From: Bombiscardovia apis
GTDB taxonomy: Bacteria; Actinomycetota; Actinomycetes; Actinomycetales; Bifidobacteriaceae
Assembly: GCF_033095945.1 (NCBI RefSeq)
Contig: NZ_AP026800.1
Location: forward strand, 1,178,001-1,242,000
DNA: 64,000 bases
Direction: 5' to 3'
How positions within the stretch are numbered: the stretch's first letter is position 1; each line of letters opens with the position of its first letter. Below, one piece after another: positions 35,634 through 45,496 of this stretch. The notes beneath the pieces were generated by a model. That model was not told the origin of the DNA. It searched no databases and was given only the letters and a program-made list of their open reading frames with translations. The translations under genes and the position numbers were made by a program.

Positions 35634-38600
35634 TTAGCTGATGTCTAGGCTCTCTTCCTGCCCCTGGGCCAGCTTCTGAGAAATAACCGCAGTGATGCCG
35701 TCTGCTCGCATGGTGACGCCATACAGGGCATCAGCGATTGACATGGTGCGCTGCTGGTGGGTGATGATAATGAGCTGGGCATGTTCACGCAGCTGGTTAA
35801 AGGCGTTCAGCAAGCGAGACAGGTTGGTATCGTCTAGAGCTGCCTCGACCTCGTCCATCACATAGAAGGGGCTGGGGCGGGCAGTAAAGATAGCGAAGAG
35901 CAGGGCGAGAGCAGTCAGCGAGCGCTCACCGCCAGAAAGCAAGGAGAGCTGGCGGACCTTTTTACCTGCCGGGCTAGCTTCTACCAATACGCCGGTAGTG
36001 AGCAGGTCATCTGGATCTTCCAGACGCAAGCGGCCACGGCCCCCAGGAAAGAGGGTGGCAAACATCTTCTCGAAGGCGGCAGCTGTGTCGTCGAAGGCAG
36101 ATTTGAAAACGTCGACCATAGTCTGATTCAAATCCTTGACTAAGTCCATCAAATCGTCTCTAGACTGGACCACATCTTGACGCTGATCGTTGAGATACTG
36201 GTTGCGCTGCTTGAGCGATTCATATTCCTCTGCCGCCAAAGGGTTGACCTTACCCAAGGCTGCCAAATCTTTGCGAGCCTTGTTGAGACGTTTTATCTGC
36301 TCTTCGCGCACGTAGGGCACGCTGCGATACTCAACGTTGGCTTCTTGCCCGTCCTCTAACTCGGACTCTTCGCTGCCCGCGCTCCCCTCGACTGGCACGG
36401 GAGCTCCGGTCTCGTCTAATACAGGTACCGGCTGCTCGGGTCCGTAATCGCGAATAATTTCCTCGACGCTCATGCCCAAGTCGTCGCTAATCTTCTGGCT
36501 CACTTGGCCCGACTGCGTGGCCAGTCGCTCTCGGTCCACGTCGAGCTGGTGCTCCTGCTCCCGCAAGCGCTCGACCTGCGGCTCAAGCTCGCTGCGCTGC
36601 CCCCTGAGCTCTTTGAGCTCGCTGTCGTGGCTACTGACCTGCGACTGTATGCGATCTCGCTTGGCAACCGTCTGTTCCAAACTGCCCGCCAGCAAGCCCA
36701 AGACTGCCTGAGCGCTGGCTGCAATCCCCCGCAGACGCTCGACCTGCTCTTGCCTCTGCCGGTTGAGTTCAGCCGCACGCTCCCGGCGCTGGGTAGCCTC
36801 CCGAGCCTGATCGCGCAGCAATTTGGCCTGGCGAACCAGCGATTCAGACTGCTGCTTAGCCTCATTCCACTTGAGCTGAGCACCCATCTCTTGACCGCGA
36901 GCCGAATCTAAGGCTTCTTCCAAACTACGAGCGCGCTGCGTCAGCTGGTCGACGTTGACTTCTTGGGAGTTAGAGTTTTCTGCCTGCTCTACAGCATTGC
37001 GTACGTCGTCAAGTTTGGCCTGGTGCGATTTAGTGTCTTCTTCCAAGCCTTCGATGCGATTGCGAATGGCCTCAAGTTTGCTCTCAAGCGTGCGAGTTTG
37101 ACCCTGCGCAGCTGCTAAAGCCTTCTTGCTTTGCTCGGCCTGCAAGCGCGACTCTGTGCGCTTGGCTTTGGCGGCTTCTAAACTAGCTTCGGCTTGCTTG
37201 AGGGCATCTTGAGCTTGACCGAGCTCATCTTCCTTGCTCTCTAGCTGCCTATTCAAGCCCTGCGCTTGAGTCAGTGCCTTATCGCGACGGGCCACCAAGG
37301 CCAAATCGCTCGTAGCGGGCCCTGAGCCACCCACAGCACCAGCAGCAGTAAAGACATCACCCTCCCGCGTTACTAGCTCATCCCAGGCCCCTTCCTGACC
37401 CGAATTGGCCATACTGGCCATGAGCTTCTGGGCTTCGTTGCGATTTTCTACCGCTCCAGTGCGGGCCAGGAGCCAGCGGACCGCAGCCAAGACCCCTTGA
37501 GCCTGAGCCTTATCGCGAGCGCCTTCGCGAACGCTCACCAGAGAGGCAGCCGAAGCTATCGTCTTGCCCTGCTCGTCTTGGTAATTGTGAAGCTGCGGCT
37601 CTTGGTTCAGCGGGGAAAGCACCACAGCCTTGCCTAGCTGATCTTCATGCGCCTTGTCTAGGGCCGATACCAAGCCATCCGTGTTCGAGACGACCATGGC
37701 TCCAGAATAATCAGCCAAAGCGTGGGCTATGGGCTCTTCCCAGCCGTCTTCCACCTGAATGAAATCAGCCAGCCGCCCTAATACGTGAATGCTCTCCTCT
37801 TGAGCCAAACGGTCTACAGCCGAGCGCGATTGGAGGGTGTCTGTCAGCGCATCTGCCTTGGCTTGCAGGGCAATAATCTGAGAGTTGAGAGTGCGGCGCT
37901 CATCCTCTAGAGCGTTCACCTTTTCTCTGGCCGCAGTCCGGGCCTGCTCAGCCTTATCGAGGGCCTCTTGGTCGTCTTTGCTGTCGCTCGACTGAGCTTG
38001 TAGGTCGAGTTCGCGCTCCTCAACCCGCGCCTGTTCAAGTTGAGCACTGAGAGACTCAAGTTCTTTGCTACCGTCTCTCAGGCGCTCTTGAGCCAGCTCT
38101 AGGGCCGATTCTTCGCGGGTAACCAAGGTGCGCAGGCTTGCCAGTTGAGCGTCGTGCTGCCTTGCGCTCTGCTGTAATTCGGTCAGCGTCTGCCGGGCTG
38201 CGGCTAGCTGTTTTTCTTGACTAGCGCGCTCCTCCACTGCTTGGTCTAAAGCTAAGCGAGACTGGGCTACGATGTTAGCTTGCTCTTGGCCTTGATGTTC
38301 GAGTTCCTCGGCCCGCTTGGTCAGCATTTCCGGGTCTGGCCCTACGCTAACTTGCCCTATCTGGTCTTGAACCGAACGCGCGCGCTCATTGGCCAGAGAT
38401 ACCAGTGAAGTAAAGCGTTCTTGCAGCTGGGTTACATCGTGCCAGATTTGGTTAATCTGCGCCATTTGCGGGTTGGACTCTTGGGTCAGCGCTTCGACCT
38501 GCTCTATGCGCATTTTTACCTGGGCCAGCGCCCTCTGCTTCTCGCTCAGCTGCGAGCGCATCTGCCCTAGTTGAGTGCGGGTGGCTTCTAAGGATTGAGT

Positions 38601-39311
38601 TACCTTGACCGCATCTTCAGCGTAAATACGGGCTTGGGCGTCGCGCAGAGTCACTTCAATGCCGTCAGCTCTGCGGGAGACGCGCGCCTGCCTACCCAGC
38701 GGCCCCAACTGCCGGTGAATCTCGCCTAAAAGATCGTCGAGCCGCGAGAGGTTGGTCTCGGTATTGCTCAGCTTACGCAGGGCCCGCTCCTTGCGCTTGC
38801 GATGTTTTAGGATGCCGGCTGCTTCCTCAATAAAAGCCCTGTGCCCGCTTGGGTCTGCATGCAAAATGGCGTCGAGTCGACCTTGCCCCACGATGACATG
38901 CATCTGCTGACCCAAGCCCGTGTCTGAAAGAAGCTCTTGAATGTCAAGCAAGCGGCAGGCTGAGCCATTGATAGCGTATTCCGATCCTCCATTGCGGAAG
39001 ATGGTACGCGTTATGGTCACTTCCGTATAGTCAATATCGAGCGTGCCGTCGGTATTGTCAATCGTCAAACTCACCTGGGCCCGGCCCAGCGCTGGCTTGG
39101 AAGACGTGCCCGCAAAAATGACATCTTCCATAGAAGTACCGCGTAGGGCCTTGGCCCCTTGCTCACCCATAACCCAAGCCAAAGCGTCCACAATGTTCGA
39201 CTTGCCAGAACCATTGGGACCTACCACGGCGGTAATCCCTGGCTCAAAGCGCAAAGTGGTGGCGGATGCGAAGGATTTGAACCCTCGCAGGGTGAGCTCC
39301 TTTAAGTACAT
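35634..39311 (-). CDS. smc: Chromosome segregation protein SMC
   Basis: This is the condensin ATPase. The N-terminal head has GPNGSGKSNIVDALAWVMGE. Two long coiled coils flank the hinge (around residues 490-650). The C-terminal head has LSLLSGGERSLTALALL and YVMDEVEAALDD. The length is 1225 aa, slightly long for the family. ATG 39311 directly follows the folC stop with no gap. Its ScpA and ScpB partners are encoded 15 kb away in this window. Confidence 0.96.
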   Translation of the reverse strand: MYLKELTLRGFKSFASATTLRFEPGITAVVGPNGSGKSNIVDALAWVMGEQGAKALRGTSMEDVIFAGTSSKPALGRAQVSLTIDNTDGTLDIDYTEVTITRTIFRNGGSEYAINGSACRLLDIQELLSDTGLGQQMHVIVGQGRLDAILHADPSGHRAFIEEAAGILKHRKRKERALRKLSNTETNLSRLDDLLGEIHRQLGPLGRQARVSRRADGIEVTLRDAQARIYAEDAVKVTQSLEATRTQLGQMRSQLSEKQRALAQVKMRIEQVEALTQESNPQMAQINQIWHDVTQLQERFTSLVSLANERARSVQDQIGQVSVGPDPEMLTKRAEELEHQGQEQANIVAQSRLALDQAVEERASQEKQLAAARQTLTELQQSARQHDAQLASLRTLVTREESALELAQERLRDGSKELESLSAQLEQARVEERELDLQAQSSDSKDDQEALDKAEQARTAAREKVNALEDERRTLNSQIIALQAKADALTDTLQSRSAVDRLAQEESIHVLGRLADFIQVEDGWEEPIAHALADYSGAMVVSNTDGLVSALDKAHEDQLGKAVVLSPLNQEPQLHNYQDEQGKTIASAASLVSVREGARDKAQAQGVLAAVRWLLARTGAVENRNEAQKLMASMANSGQEGAWDELVTREGDVFTAAGAVGGSGPATSDLALVARRDKALTQAQGLNRQLESKEDELGQAQDALKQAEASLEAAKAKRTESRLQAEQSKKALAAAQGQTRTLESKLEAIRNRIEGLEEDTKSHQAKLDDVRNAVEQAENSNSQEVNVDQLTQRARSLEEALDSARGQEMGAQLKWNEAKQQSESLVRQAKLLRDQAREATQRRERAAELNRQRQEQVERLRGIAASAQAVLGLLAGSLEQTVAKRDRIQSQVSSHDSELKELRGQRSELEPQVERLREQEHQLDVDRERLATQSGQVSQKISDDLGMSVEEIIRDYGPEQPVPVLDETGAPVPVEGSAGSEESELEDGQEANVEYRSVPYVREEQIKRLNKARKDLAALGKVNPLAAEEYESLKQRNQYLNDQRQDVVQSRDDLMDLVKDLNQTMVDVFKSAFDDTAAAFEKMFATLFPGGRGRLRLEDPDDLLTTGVLVEASPAGKKVRQLSLLSGGERSLTALALLFAIFTARPSPFYVMDEVEAALDDTNLSRLLNAFNQLREHAQLIIITHQQRTMSIADALYGVTMRADGITAVISQKLAQGQEESLDIS

Positions 39312-40733
39312 TTAGACCCTCTCAGCCTTCGGTTTACTCAGGTCGGGGTTGTGGTGCTCTTTGAGGAGTATGCGAGCGTCGCCAGCGGTCACGAATGAGC
39401 CACAAATCAGCACACCGTGCCCGTAGCCCACGCCCAGCTCGTCTTGCTCGTCTACCATATTGACTGCCAGCTGGATGGCATCTGGCAAAGCGTCTTGGCG
39501 CAAAACGCGGTCGGCCCCAAAGACTTTCTTAGCAATCTCTTCAAGCTCTTGAGCGGGCATAACACGCTCACGCCAAGAGTTTTCAGTGACCACAATCTGG
39601 CTGAGGAGAGGCTCTAGTGTGCCCAAGTATGCTTCGACCTGCTTGTCTCGCATCATCGCCACTACGCCCACGACCTGCTCGAAATCGTAGTTTTCTTCGA
39701 TAGCTTCGCGCAGGGACTGGGCAGCGTTCACGTTGTGCCCGCCGTCGATGATAATGGTTGGCGAGGTACGCACCTGTTCGATACGGCCCGGCACCTTCAC
39801 CTGGCTCAAGGCCTCGGCCACTAGCTCGCCGTCAAGAGCGCCGTTGACCGGAATCACTACTTCTGCCGCAGCCAAAGCCGCCAGAGCATTGTGGGCCTGG
39901 TGGACGCCAAACTTGTCAATGGGCACATCTTCGTAGGTGCCGTTGGGGGTGCGTAGGGTGGCTATCTGGCCGCCGACTGCCAATTGGCGGGAAATCACTT
40001 CAAGCTCTTGGCCATCGCACAAGACTTGCGCTGCCTCCTGCTCGCGAGCCGCCTGCTCAATTATGGGCATGACTTCGTCTTCGTGGGGCTGAGCTCCTAC
40101 TATGAGCGTGGAACCAGGCTTGATTATGCCGGCTTTTTCTGTGGCAATCTGCTCAACCGTGTTTCCTAGCCATTGCATATGGTCCAAATCAATCGGCCCG
40201 ATAACGGCAGCATCGGCTGTAAGTACGTTAGTGGCATCCCAGAGCCCGCCCATGCCCACTTCAACGATAGCTACATCGACTGGCGCATCTGCAAAAGCCC
40301 AGATTGCCATGGCCGTAAGCACCTCAAAGAAGCTCATGGCCGGCTTGCCTTCTTGGGCAGACTTGGCATCGACGATAGCAATTAAATCTTTAATCTGCTC
40401 GTAAGTATCAACGAAATCGTCGTCGCTCAACTGCTGGCCGTCGATAGCGATGCGCTCGTTCACGCGCTCCAAGTGTGGAGAAGTATACAAGCCCGTACGC
40501 AAGCCATAGGTGCGCGCAATAGCTTCGGTCATGCGAGCTGTAGATCCCTTGCCATTGGTGCCGGTAATGTGCACCACCCGGAAGGACTGCTCAGGATGGC
40601 CCATAAGATCGAGGATTGCCTGCATGCGGTCCAAGTTGAGATTGGTCGTATTATGCTCAGTTGGCCGAGCCATAATCTCGCGCTCAACCTCGCGGATAGT
40701 GCGACCCTGCTCGTTGGGATGCTCATATGACAT
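39312..40733 (-). CDS. folC: Folylpolyglutamate synthase / dihydrofolate synthase
   Basis: This Mur-ligase-fold enzyme adds glutamate to folates. The P-loop is ITGTNGKGSTARM; further blocks are YTSPHLERVNERI, GLWDATNV and DGGHNVNAA. ATG 40733 (474 codons) is the most natural start, although the nearest GGAGG is 13 nt upstream; the frame is open to 40817. Its stop abuts the smc start. Confidence 0.9.
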   Translation of the reverse strand: MSYEHPNEQGRTIREVEREIMARPTEHNTTNLNLDRMQAILDLMGHPEQSFRVVHITGTNGKGSTARMTEAIARTYGLRTGLYTSPHLERVNERIAIDGQQLSDDDFVDTYEQIKDLIAIVDAKSAQEGKPAMSFFEVLTAMAIWAFADAPVDVAIVEVGMGGLWDATNVLTADAAVIGPIDLDHMQWLGNTVEQIATEKAGIIKPGSTLIVGAQPHEDEVMPIIEQAAREQEAAQVLCDGQELEVISRQLAVGGQIATLRTPNGTYEDVPIDKFGVHQAHNALAALAAAEVVIPVNGALDGELVAEALSQVKVPGRIEQVRTSPTIIIDGGHNVNAAQSLREAIEENYDFEQVVGVVAMMRDKQVEAYLGTLEPLLSQIVVTENSWRERVMPAQELEEIAKKVFGADRVLRQDALPDAIQLAVNMVDEQDELGVGYGHGVLICGSFVTAGDARILLKEHHNPDLSKPKAERV

Positions 40734-40955
40734 AAAGAAACTCTTGCCTCCACCTTGCATGCGTGAATCCGCGCTATTGGCTTGAATTCTAGGACTATCC
40801 CCTATTCTATGCGGCACCCCTGTCCGGCGCGCTCACAATCGGCCCCGAGCAAAGCCCCAAGTTCGACCCCAGCACTAGAATACGAAGTATCAATATATTA
40901 GCAAGAGCGAGATTGCCGGCGGGACCCGAGCTCGCGTTTTTCTAGGAGGCAGGGC

Positions 40956-42530
40956 ATGGCGGATAGCACAACACCGCGCGAATCTGATGTAGATATCAAC
41001 GAGCAAGACATGGCAGATCGCGTCAACAACCGCACCTTGCGCCCTAATTCGGCTAGCTTCCAAGAGTTCATGACCCAAGACTGGGGAGAGCAAGACAGCA
41101 GCGTTGAGCCCCTAGAGTCGAGCGCCTACATCGGTGCCCGATTGGCCCAGTTGGGCAAGCGCTTCCCTACGGACAGGCTCATCATTCCTGCCGGTGATTA
41201 TAAGACGCGCAACAACGACTGCGATTACGCCTTCCGCCCCGACTCTGCTTTCGCCTATTACACCGGGCTTGGTGAGGACTTGGAGCCGGGCGCTATCTTG
41301 GTTCTCGAACCGCTGGCTGCTGATTCTCCTGAGGCTCAAGCTGGGCAGACCCACCGGGCCGAATTGTTTGTCTCGCCTCGGGCTGACCAGTCCACTCGCG
41401 ACTATTATCGTTCTTCGCAGTATGGCGAGTACTGGGTTGGTCCGCGAGCAGGGCTGAAAGAGCTCTCTATCATGACAGGGCTGCCCACGCGCAACATTGC
41501 CGAGTTTGACCAGGCCATTACCCAAGGTGTGGGGCCAGATGAGGGTGCTATACGCCTGCGAGTGCTCTACCATACCGATCCTGCCATTACAGCACGAGTC
41601 GACGCAGTCCGTAAGGAAAAAGGCCAGGGAAGTCCTGACCACAACAAGGCGCTCGACAACCAGTTTGAAGAGTTCGCCTCCGAAGCTCGCATGATTAAAG
41701 ATGCCTACGAAGTGAATGAGATGCGCAAGGCTGTGGCTGCCACCAAAGACGGATTCGACAGGATTTTGAGCCGTCTGCCGCAGGTGGTGGGCCAGCCTCG
41801 TTCAGAGCGCATGCTTGAGGGGGCTTTTAATGCCAACGCCCGCGAAGAAGGCAACGATGTGGGCTACGGTTCGATTATTGCTTCGGGCGTCCACGCTCCA
41901 GTCCTGCATTGGATGCGCAATAACGGCACCGTAAGCGAGGGCGAACTCCTGCTCATCGACGCAGGTGTGGAAACCAACTCCCTCTACACTGCCGACATTA
42001 CGCGCACCTTCCCAGTAGGCGGCAAGTTTAGTAAGATTCAGCGCGACATTTACGAGACCGTGCTCAGGTCTCAGATTGCCGGTTTTGAGGCAGCACAGCC
42101 TGGTGCCACTTATTCAGATATCCATCATGCCTGCATGCAGGTCTTGGCTGAGCAGCTGCACGAATGGGGTATTTTGAAGGTCTCGGTCGAAGAATCACTT
42201 TCGCCCCAGGGCCAGCAGCACCGCCGTTGGCATGCTTGCGGTTGCGCCCACCACTTGGGCCTGGATGTGCACGATTGCGCTGAAGCTCGCTATGAGTCCT
42301 ACCAAGGCGCTGCCATTACGCCGGGCATGATTTTCACTATCGAGCCAGGCTTGTACTTCAAGGAAAACGACATGATGGTGCCGCCAGAATTCCGCGGTAT
42401 TGGCGTGCGCATTGAAGATGACATCTTGATGACCGAGAATGGCCCCGAGTGGATTTCCAAGCAGATTCCGAAGACCGTTGAAGAAGTCGAGGCTTGGATG
42501 GCTGAGCGCGCTGCTGTAGCTCAAAACTAA
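40956..42530 (+). CDS. pepP: Xaa-Pro aminopeptidase (M24B, PepP type)
   Basis: This metallopeptidase removes N-terminal residues before proline. The N-terminal aminopeptidase-P domain (FPTDRLIIPAGDY and YAFRPDSAFAYYTG) is followed by the M24 fold. Metal ligands are seen in LLIDAGVETNSLYTADITR, HHLGLDVHD, FTIEPGLYF and VRIEDDIL. The length is 524 aa with a polar N-terminal extension. ATG 40956 follows TAGGAGG. It is cytoplasmic and likely helps recycle the peptides imported by transporters such as that at 0.6-12 kb. Confidence 0.92.
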   Translation: MADSTTPRESDVDINEQDMADRVNNRTLRPNSASFQEFMTQDWGEQDSSVEPLESSAYIGARLAQLGKRFPTDRLIIPAGDYKTRNNDCDYAFRPDSAFAYYTGLGEDLEPGAILVLEPLAADSPEAQAGQTHRAELFVSPRADQSTRDYYRSSQYGEYWVGPRAGLKELSIMTGLPTRNIAEFDQAITQGVGPDEGAIRLRVLYHTDPAITARVDAVRKEKGQGSPDHNKALDNQFEEFASEARMIKDAYEVNEMRKAVAATKDGFDRILSRLPQVVGQPRSERMLEGAFNANAREEGNDVGYGSIIASGVHAPVLHWMRNNGTVSEGELLLIDAGVETNSLYTADITRTFPVGGKFSKIQRDIYETVLRSQIAGFEAAQPGATYSDIHHACMQVLAEQLHEWGILKVSVEESLSPQGQQHRRWHACGCAHHLGLDVHDCAEARYESYQGAAITPGMIFTIEPGLYFKENDMMVPPEFRGIGVRIEDDILMTENGPEWISKQIPKTVEEVEAWMAERAAVAQN

Positions 42531-42582
42531 TCTCAAAACCCGCCTTCGGTGTTTGTGTACTGCTTGAAAGGAACGTAATTAC

Positions 42583-43134
42583 ATGTCTACTCCCCAATTT
42601 GTGCTTGACCTACGCAAGTCGATAGGCCACGACCTTTTGTGGCTCAACGGCATCACTGCTTATGTGCAAAGGGAGGATGGGCGCCTGCTCCTAGGCAAGC
42701 GTGCGGACTCAGGTAAGTGGGCCATCGTCTACGGCATTAACGAGCCAGGTGAAGAGCCTGCCGATACAGTGGTTCGCGAGGTGAAGGAAGAGACCGGTGT
42801 CGATGTGATTGTGACTGACTTTGTAGCGGTCAAATCGCAGCACAAGGCCACCACGTATACCAATGGTGACATAACTATGTATATGGACCATCTCTACCTG
42901 TGCAAGCCCGACCCCAAAGGCAATATCGAGCCATTTGTGGGAGACGATGAGAGTTTGGAAGTGGGTTGGTTTGAACCTGATCAACTCCCCCAGCCCTTAG
43001 ATAAGGCCACTATTGAACGCATGAAACTGGTGCATCAATACCTCGCAAACGCCGCTCGGGGTGATCGCCACGCCCTCTTCTTCGGAGGCAATAGCCAGCC
43101 GGAAATCGACGGCGATGTAAGCAACTACGAGTAA
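42583..43134 (+). CDS. NUDIX hydrolase
   Basis: The 183-aa protein contains the NUDIX box from GINEPGEEPADTVVREVKEE onward with all key Glu and Arg residues. ATG 42583 has GAAAGGAA upstream. It lies 52 bp after pepP and is probably co-transcribed. The substrate (nucleotide or other diphosphate) cannot be read from the sequence. Confidence 0.9.
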   Translation: MSTPQFVLDLRKSIGHDLLWLNGITAYVQREDGRLLLGKRADSGKWAIVYGINEPGEEPADTVVREVKEETGVDVIVTDFVAVKSQHKATTYTNGDITMYMDHLYLCKPDPKGNIEPFVGDDESLEVGWFEPDQLPQPLDKATIERMKLVHQYLANAARGDRHALFFGGNSQPEIDGDVSNYE

Positions 43135-43145
43135 AGCACTCCGTT

Positions 43146-43190
43146 AGCTCCTGAACCGCTCCTTTAGAACAATCGGTTCAGGAGCTTTTC
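43146..43190 (+). terminator. Terminator of pepP-nudix unit
   Basis: AGCTCCTGAACCG (43146-43158) pairs with CGGTTCAGGAGCT (43174-43186), then TTTTC. The convergent membrane-protein gene ends inside this hairpin. Confidence 0.85.
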
Positions 43191-43751
43191 TATACCCTTA
43201 TAGGCAGCAAACATGAGGCAGGCAGCTACTGTGCCAGCTGCTATCGCGGCCCAGCGGGGTGTAAACATAAGATGCATGGTATAGCAACCGGCCAAGTAGA
43301 CAACAATCCTCGTTAGCCCCCGCACTCTGTCGGGATGCTTGGAATCCTCAAATATATTGTGAAGTATCCCGTAAATGATGAGGGCTGCAAATATCCAGTA
43401 TCCGAAGAGCTGAGTGGGCCGATACCAATCAGCCAGACGAGCCACACTGCCATGATAGCCCGCATCCGGTAGGGTTTGCGCCAGCCAAATGGCAGTCAGC
43501 CAAGGCACAAGACCCGCGAATACTATCTTGCAGCATAGTTCGAGCATGAAAGATGCGAATCCGGCCCAAACTGTTGCCCTGCTCTTAGTCTCGCTTTCGA
43601 CAGGCTCGGGCAAAATACGGTAGGGTAACGGAGCCTTGGGTTCGCTTGACTCTGGTGAAGCCTCCTGCTCTGCACCATCTGGCTTAATCGCTTCGAGAAA
43701 GTCGAGCAGCTGGTCCTGAAAGCTCTTGCCTCCCTTATCGCTGTTGTCCAA
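43164..43751 (-). CDS. Integral membrane protein, unknown function (host copy)
   Basis: An acidic cytoplasmic N-terminus of about 65 residues is followed by four hydrophobic segments. The frame opens at GTG 43760, but the GGGAGG there fits TTG 43751 (8 nt spacing) better, giving 195 aa. A truncated second copy lies inside the island at 52003-52440. No family recognised. It is the last backbone gene before the island. Confidence 0.7.
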   Translation of the reverse strand: MDNSDKGGKSFQDQLLDFLEAIKPDGAEQEASPESSEPKAPLPYRILPEPVESETKSRATVWAGFASFMLELCCKIVFAGLVPWLTAIWLAQTLPDAGYHGSVARLADWYRPTQLFGYWIFAALIIYGILHNIFEDSKHPDRVRGLTRIVVYLAGCYTMHLMFTPRWAAIAAGTVAACLMFAAYKGIEKLLNRLF

Positions 43752-43920
43752 AGCCCCCACCTCCCCTAGTCTTTACTCTCATTCTAAGCACAGACCGAAT
43801 CACCCAAGTTCCCCGCCCCTGCACAAGCCAATGTATGCCCAGCTGGGCAGAGCATTGTGCAACCACGGTATTGCCAACTTCGAACGCATATATTAGGAGA
43901 ACAGCAAGCACACCAATCCC
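43355..43920. repeat. Direct duplication, host copy A (566 bp)
   Basis: This aligns without gaps at a constant offset of 8689 bp to 52044-52609. It covers the N-terminal two thirds of the membrane-protein gene and its upstream region. More than 90 percent identical by eye; the centre is nearly identical and the edges more diverged. Confidence 0.85.
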
Positions 43921-43968
43921 CACACGCAACACTCATTACTGTCGATACCAGCCCAAGAAGAAAACAAG

Positions 43969-44000
43969 AAACCCCTGGAAGCTACTGTTTCCAGGGGTTT
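43969..44000 (-). terminator. Original tRNA-Arg terminator, now separated from its gene
   Basis: A perfect 12-bp stem (AAACCCCTGGAA with TTCCAGGGGTTT), followed on the minus strand by CTTGTTTTCTTCTT. It lies 5 bp from the left attachment repeat, where the 3' end of tRNA-Arg would have been before the island inserted. Confidence 0.75.
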
Positions 44001-44004
44001 AACT

Positions 44005-44039
44005 GTGCGCCAGACAGGATTCGAACCTGCGACCTGCTG
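44005..44039. repeat. Left attachment repeat (partial tRNA-Arg)
   Basis: Thirty-five bases identical to 57143-57177, covering the acceptor strand, T arm and variable region of tRNA-Arg. It cannot fold as a tRNA on its own. Confidence 0.88.
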
Positions 44040-44391
44040 CTGAGCTTAAAACAAATACGCCATTCCGTCCAGGACTATCTAAGGCGATACCGCAGTGTAA
44101 ACATTAGGTCGCCTGAAGCAGTACACATAAACTAAAATTGCCTGAAAAAATAAACGACGTTCATCGCTTCTGAATAGTGTCTGAACACCTCTATCCAATC
44201 TAAGCGAAGCGAAAAACCGTATTCCATAGCATCTAATTAGAACAGGCCGAGATTGATGGTCCTATCTGAAAGTTAGTCCAATGAAAATGTGATACAAACA
44301 CTATGATTGCACAACAGTAAGTCAAGATCTTATAGAGGACACGCAGGATTAATAACAAAAGAATAAAACCCGCAAACGGAGAGGTTCAAAG

Positions 44392-44612
44392 ATGGCATTA
44401 TTAGAAATAGCAGCTGCAACACTAACTAAACTGTTGGCTAAGTCTGCAGACGATGCAATCAGCGAAAAGATGCAATGGTTATAATATAAAACAGCACTTT
44501 ACGAAAAGCAATGGAAGAGCTCGGGCAAGCATGCATCAGAAACAATTACTCTAAAGCACTACCAGCGAACCGTTCCCTCTCATATAAGAAATTAGCAGTA
44601 ACCTATCTACGA
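44392..44612 (+). pseudogene. Remnant of an unidentified gene
   Basis: ATG 44392 after GAGAGG opens a 30-codon frame (MALLEIAAATLTKLLAKSAD...) that stops at 44484. A second frame from about 44500 (KAMEELGQACIRNNYSKALP...) continues plausibly coding sequence until the inverted-repeat element at 44613. This looks like the 5' end of a longer gene broken by a frameshift and then by an insertion. The parent gene is not identified. Confidence 0.35.
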
Positions 44613-45038
44613 CAGATCTGGGGTTATACGCCAAAATGTGTGCACATGGGTTCCTAGAGAGTTTTGCCAGTGGTGTGGTTGATTGGTTGGTACTGGTGCT
44701 GATCGGTGATTGTAGGTGTGACTTCTGAATGGTCTGAACCGGCAGAAATACTGGGTTAAGAAGCCGTTACGATACTTGTGTGGTATGTTGTGTGATTTTT
44801 TATAGCCTGGCATAGAGGCTACTGGTGGGCTGGTATATGCTAGAGGTTGAGACAGCACTTATGAACAGTGCTCACACATACTGGTACAAGGGCTTAGCCC
44901 ATGGAAAACGCACACATTTTGGCCACCCTCGAAAGTCCCCTACACCACATTCGAACACACCTTAACCTTACTGGCACAAGGGCTCAGCCCCCCCCCCAAA
45001 AAAAACGCACACATTTTGGCGTATATCCCCAGATCTGC
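44613..45038. repeat. MITE-like element with 31-bp inverted ends
   Basis: The ends 44613-44643 and 45008-45038 are inverted copies with one mismatch, each containing CACACATTTTGG (or complement) and AGATCT. Inside are two degenerate direct repeats (about 44879-44922 and 44970-45020) with CAAGGGCT-AGCCC and CGCACACATTTTGG, a run of ten C (44988-44997) and nine A (44998-45006). No transposase. No clear target duplication. Confidence 0.5.
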
Positions 45039-45496
45039 ATGCTATTATATTTTGAGATACTGTTAACTCAAGCAGAAATTAATCAGTTAAACAAGCCAAG
45101 CGACGAGTTGCGCGATCAGTTGACATTGTTTAAGAAGTCATAGAAGACTTAAAATAATTATGGTTTTCACATTGGACTACGCATGTGAAGGCATGAAGAC
45201 TAGATTAAACAAGGTCGACGTTGTTCAACACAGGCTGCCTAATTCACAGGGAGGCTACCAGAGAGCCCTCAGCATTGGTAGTGTGGGTCTCCATTCGTTG
45301 GGCGATTCGATCCCAAGCTGCATCACAACGCAATCAAAACCGAATCAAAATAACCAACATCTTAACCAAGCAAGGCTGCAGAAGAGAGGTCCAAATCGGA
45401 TTCTAGAATCACATAGAAGTTCTTATAGATCTTGTTGAATTAATGCGTTGCTGAGCGACGCGAACATCACTTTGAATGCACTATTGCACACGAAGA
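45039..45496. other. Non-coding stretch before the exporter gene
   Basis: About 460 bp, AT-rich. I see no gene with a ribosome binding site or family signal and no tRNA. It lies 3' to the exporter gene. Confidence 0.4.

Noticed and set aside
43735..43932. A 65-codon minus-strand frame overlapping the start of the host membrane-protein gene, with a similar frame at 52424-52702
   Set aside because: Both copies belong to the duplicated block, so similarity is expected without coding. There is no good start with a ribosome binding site, and it overlaps the promoter and start of the real gene.
44005..44039. Second tRNA-Arg gene at the left end of the island
   Set aside because: Only the 3' 35 bases are present; no D arm, anticodon arm or 5' acceptor strand follow.
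44607..44858. An 83-codon minus-strand frame inside the inverted-repeat element
   Set aside because: Starts and ends within repeat sequence, has Pro/His/Asn-rich random-looking composition and no ribosome binding site; not a transposase.
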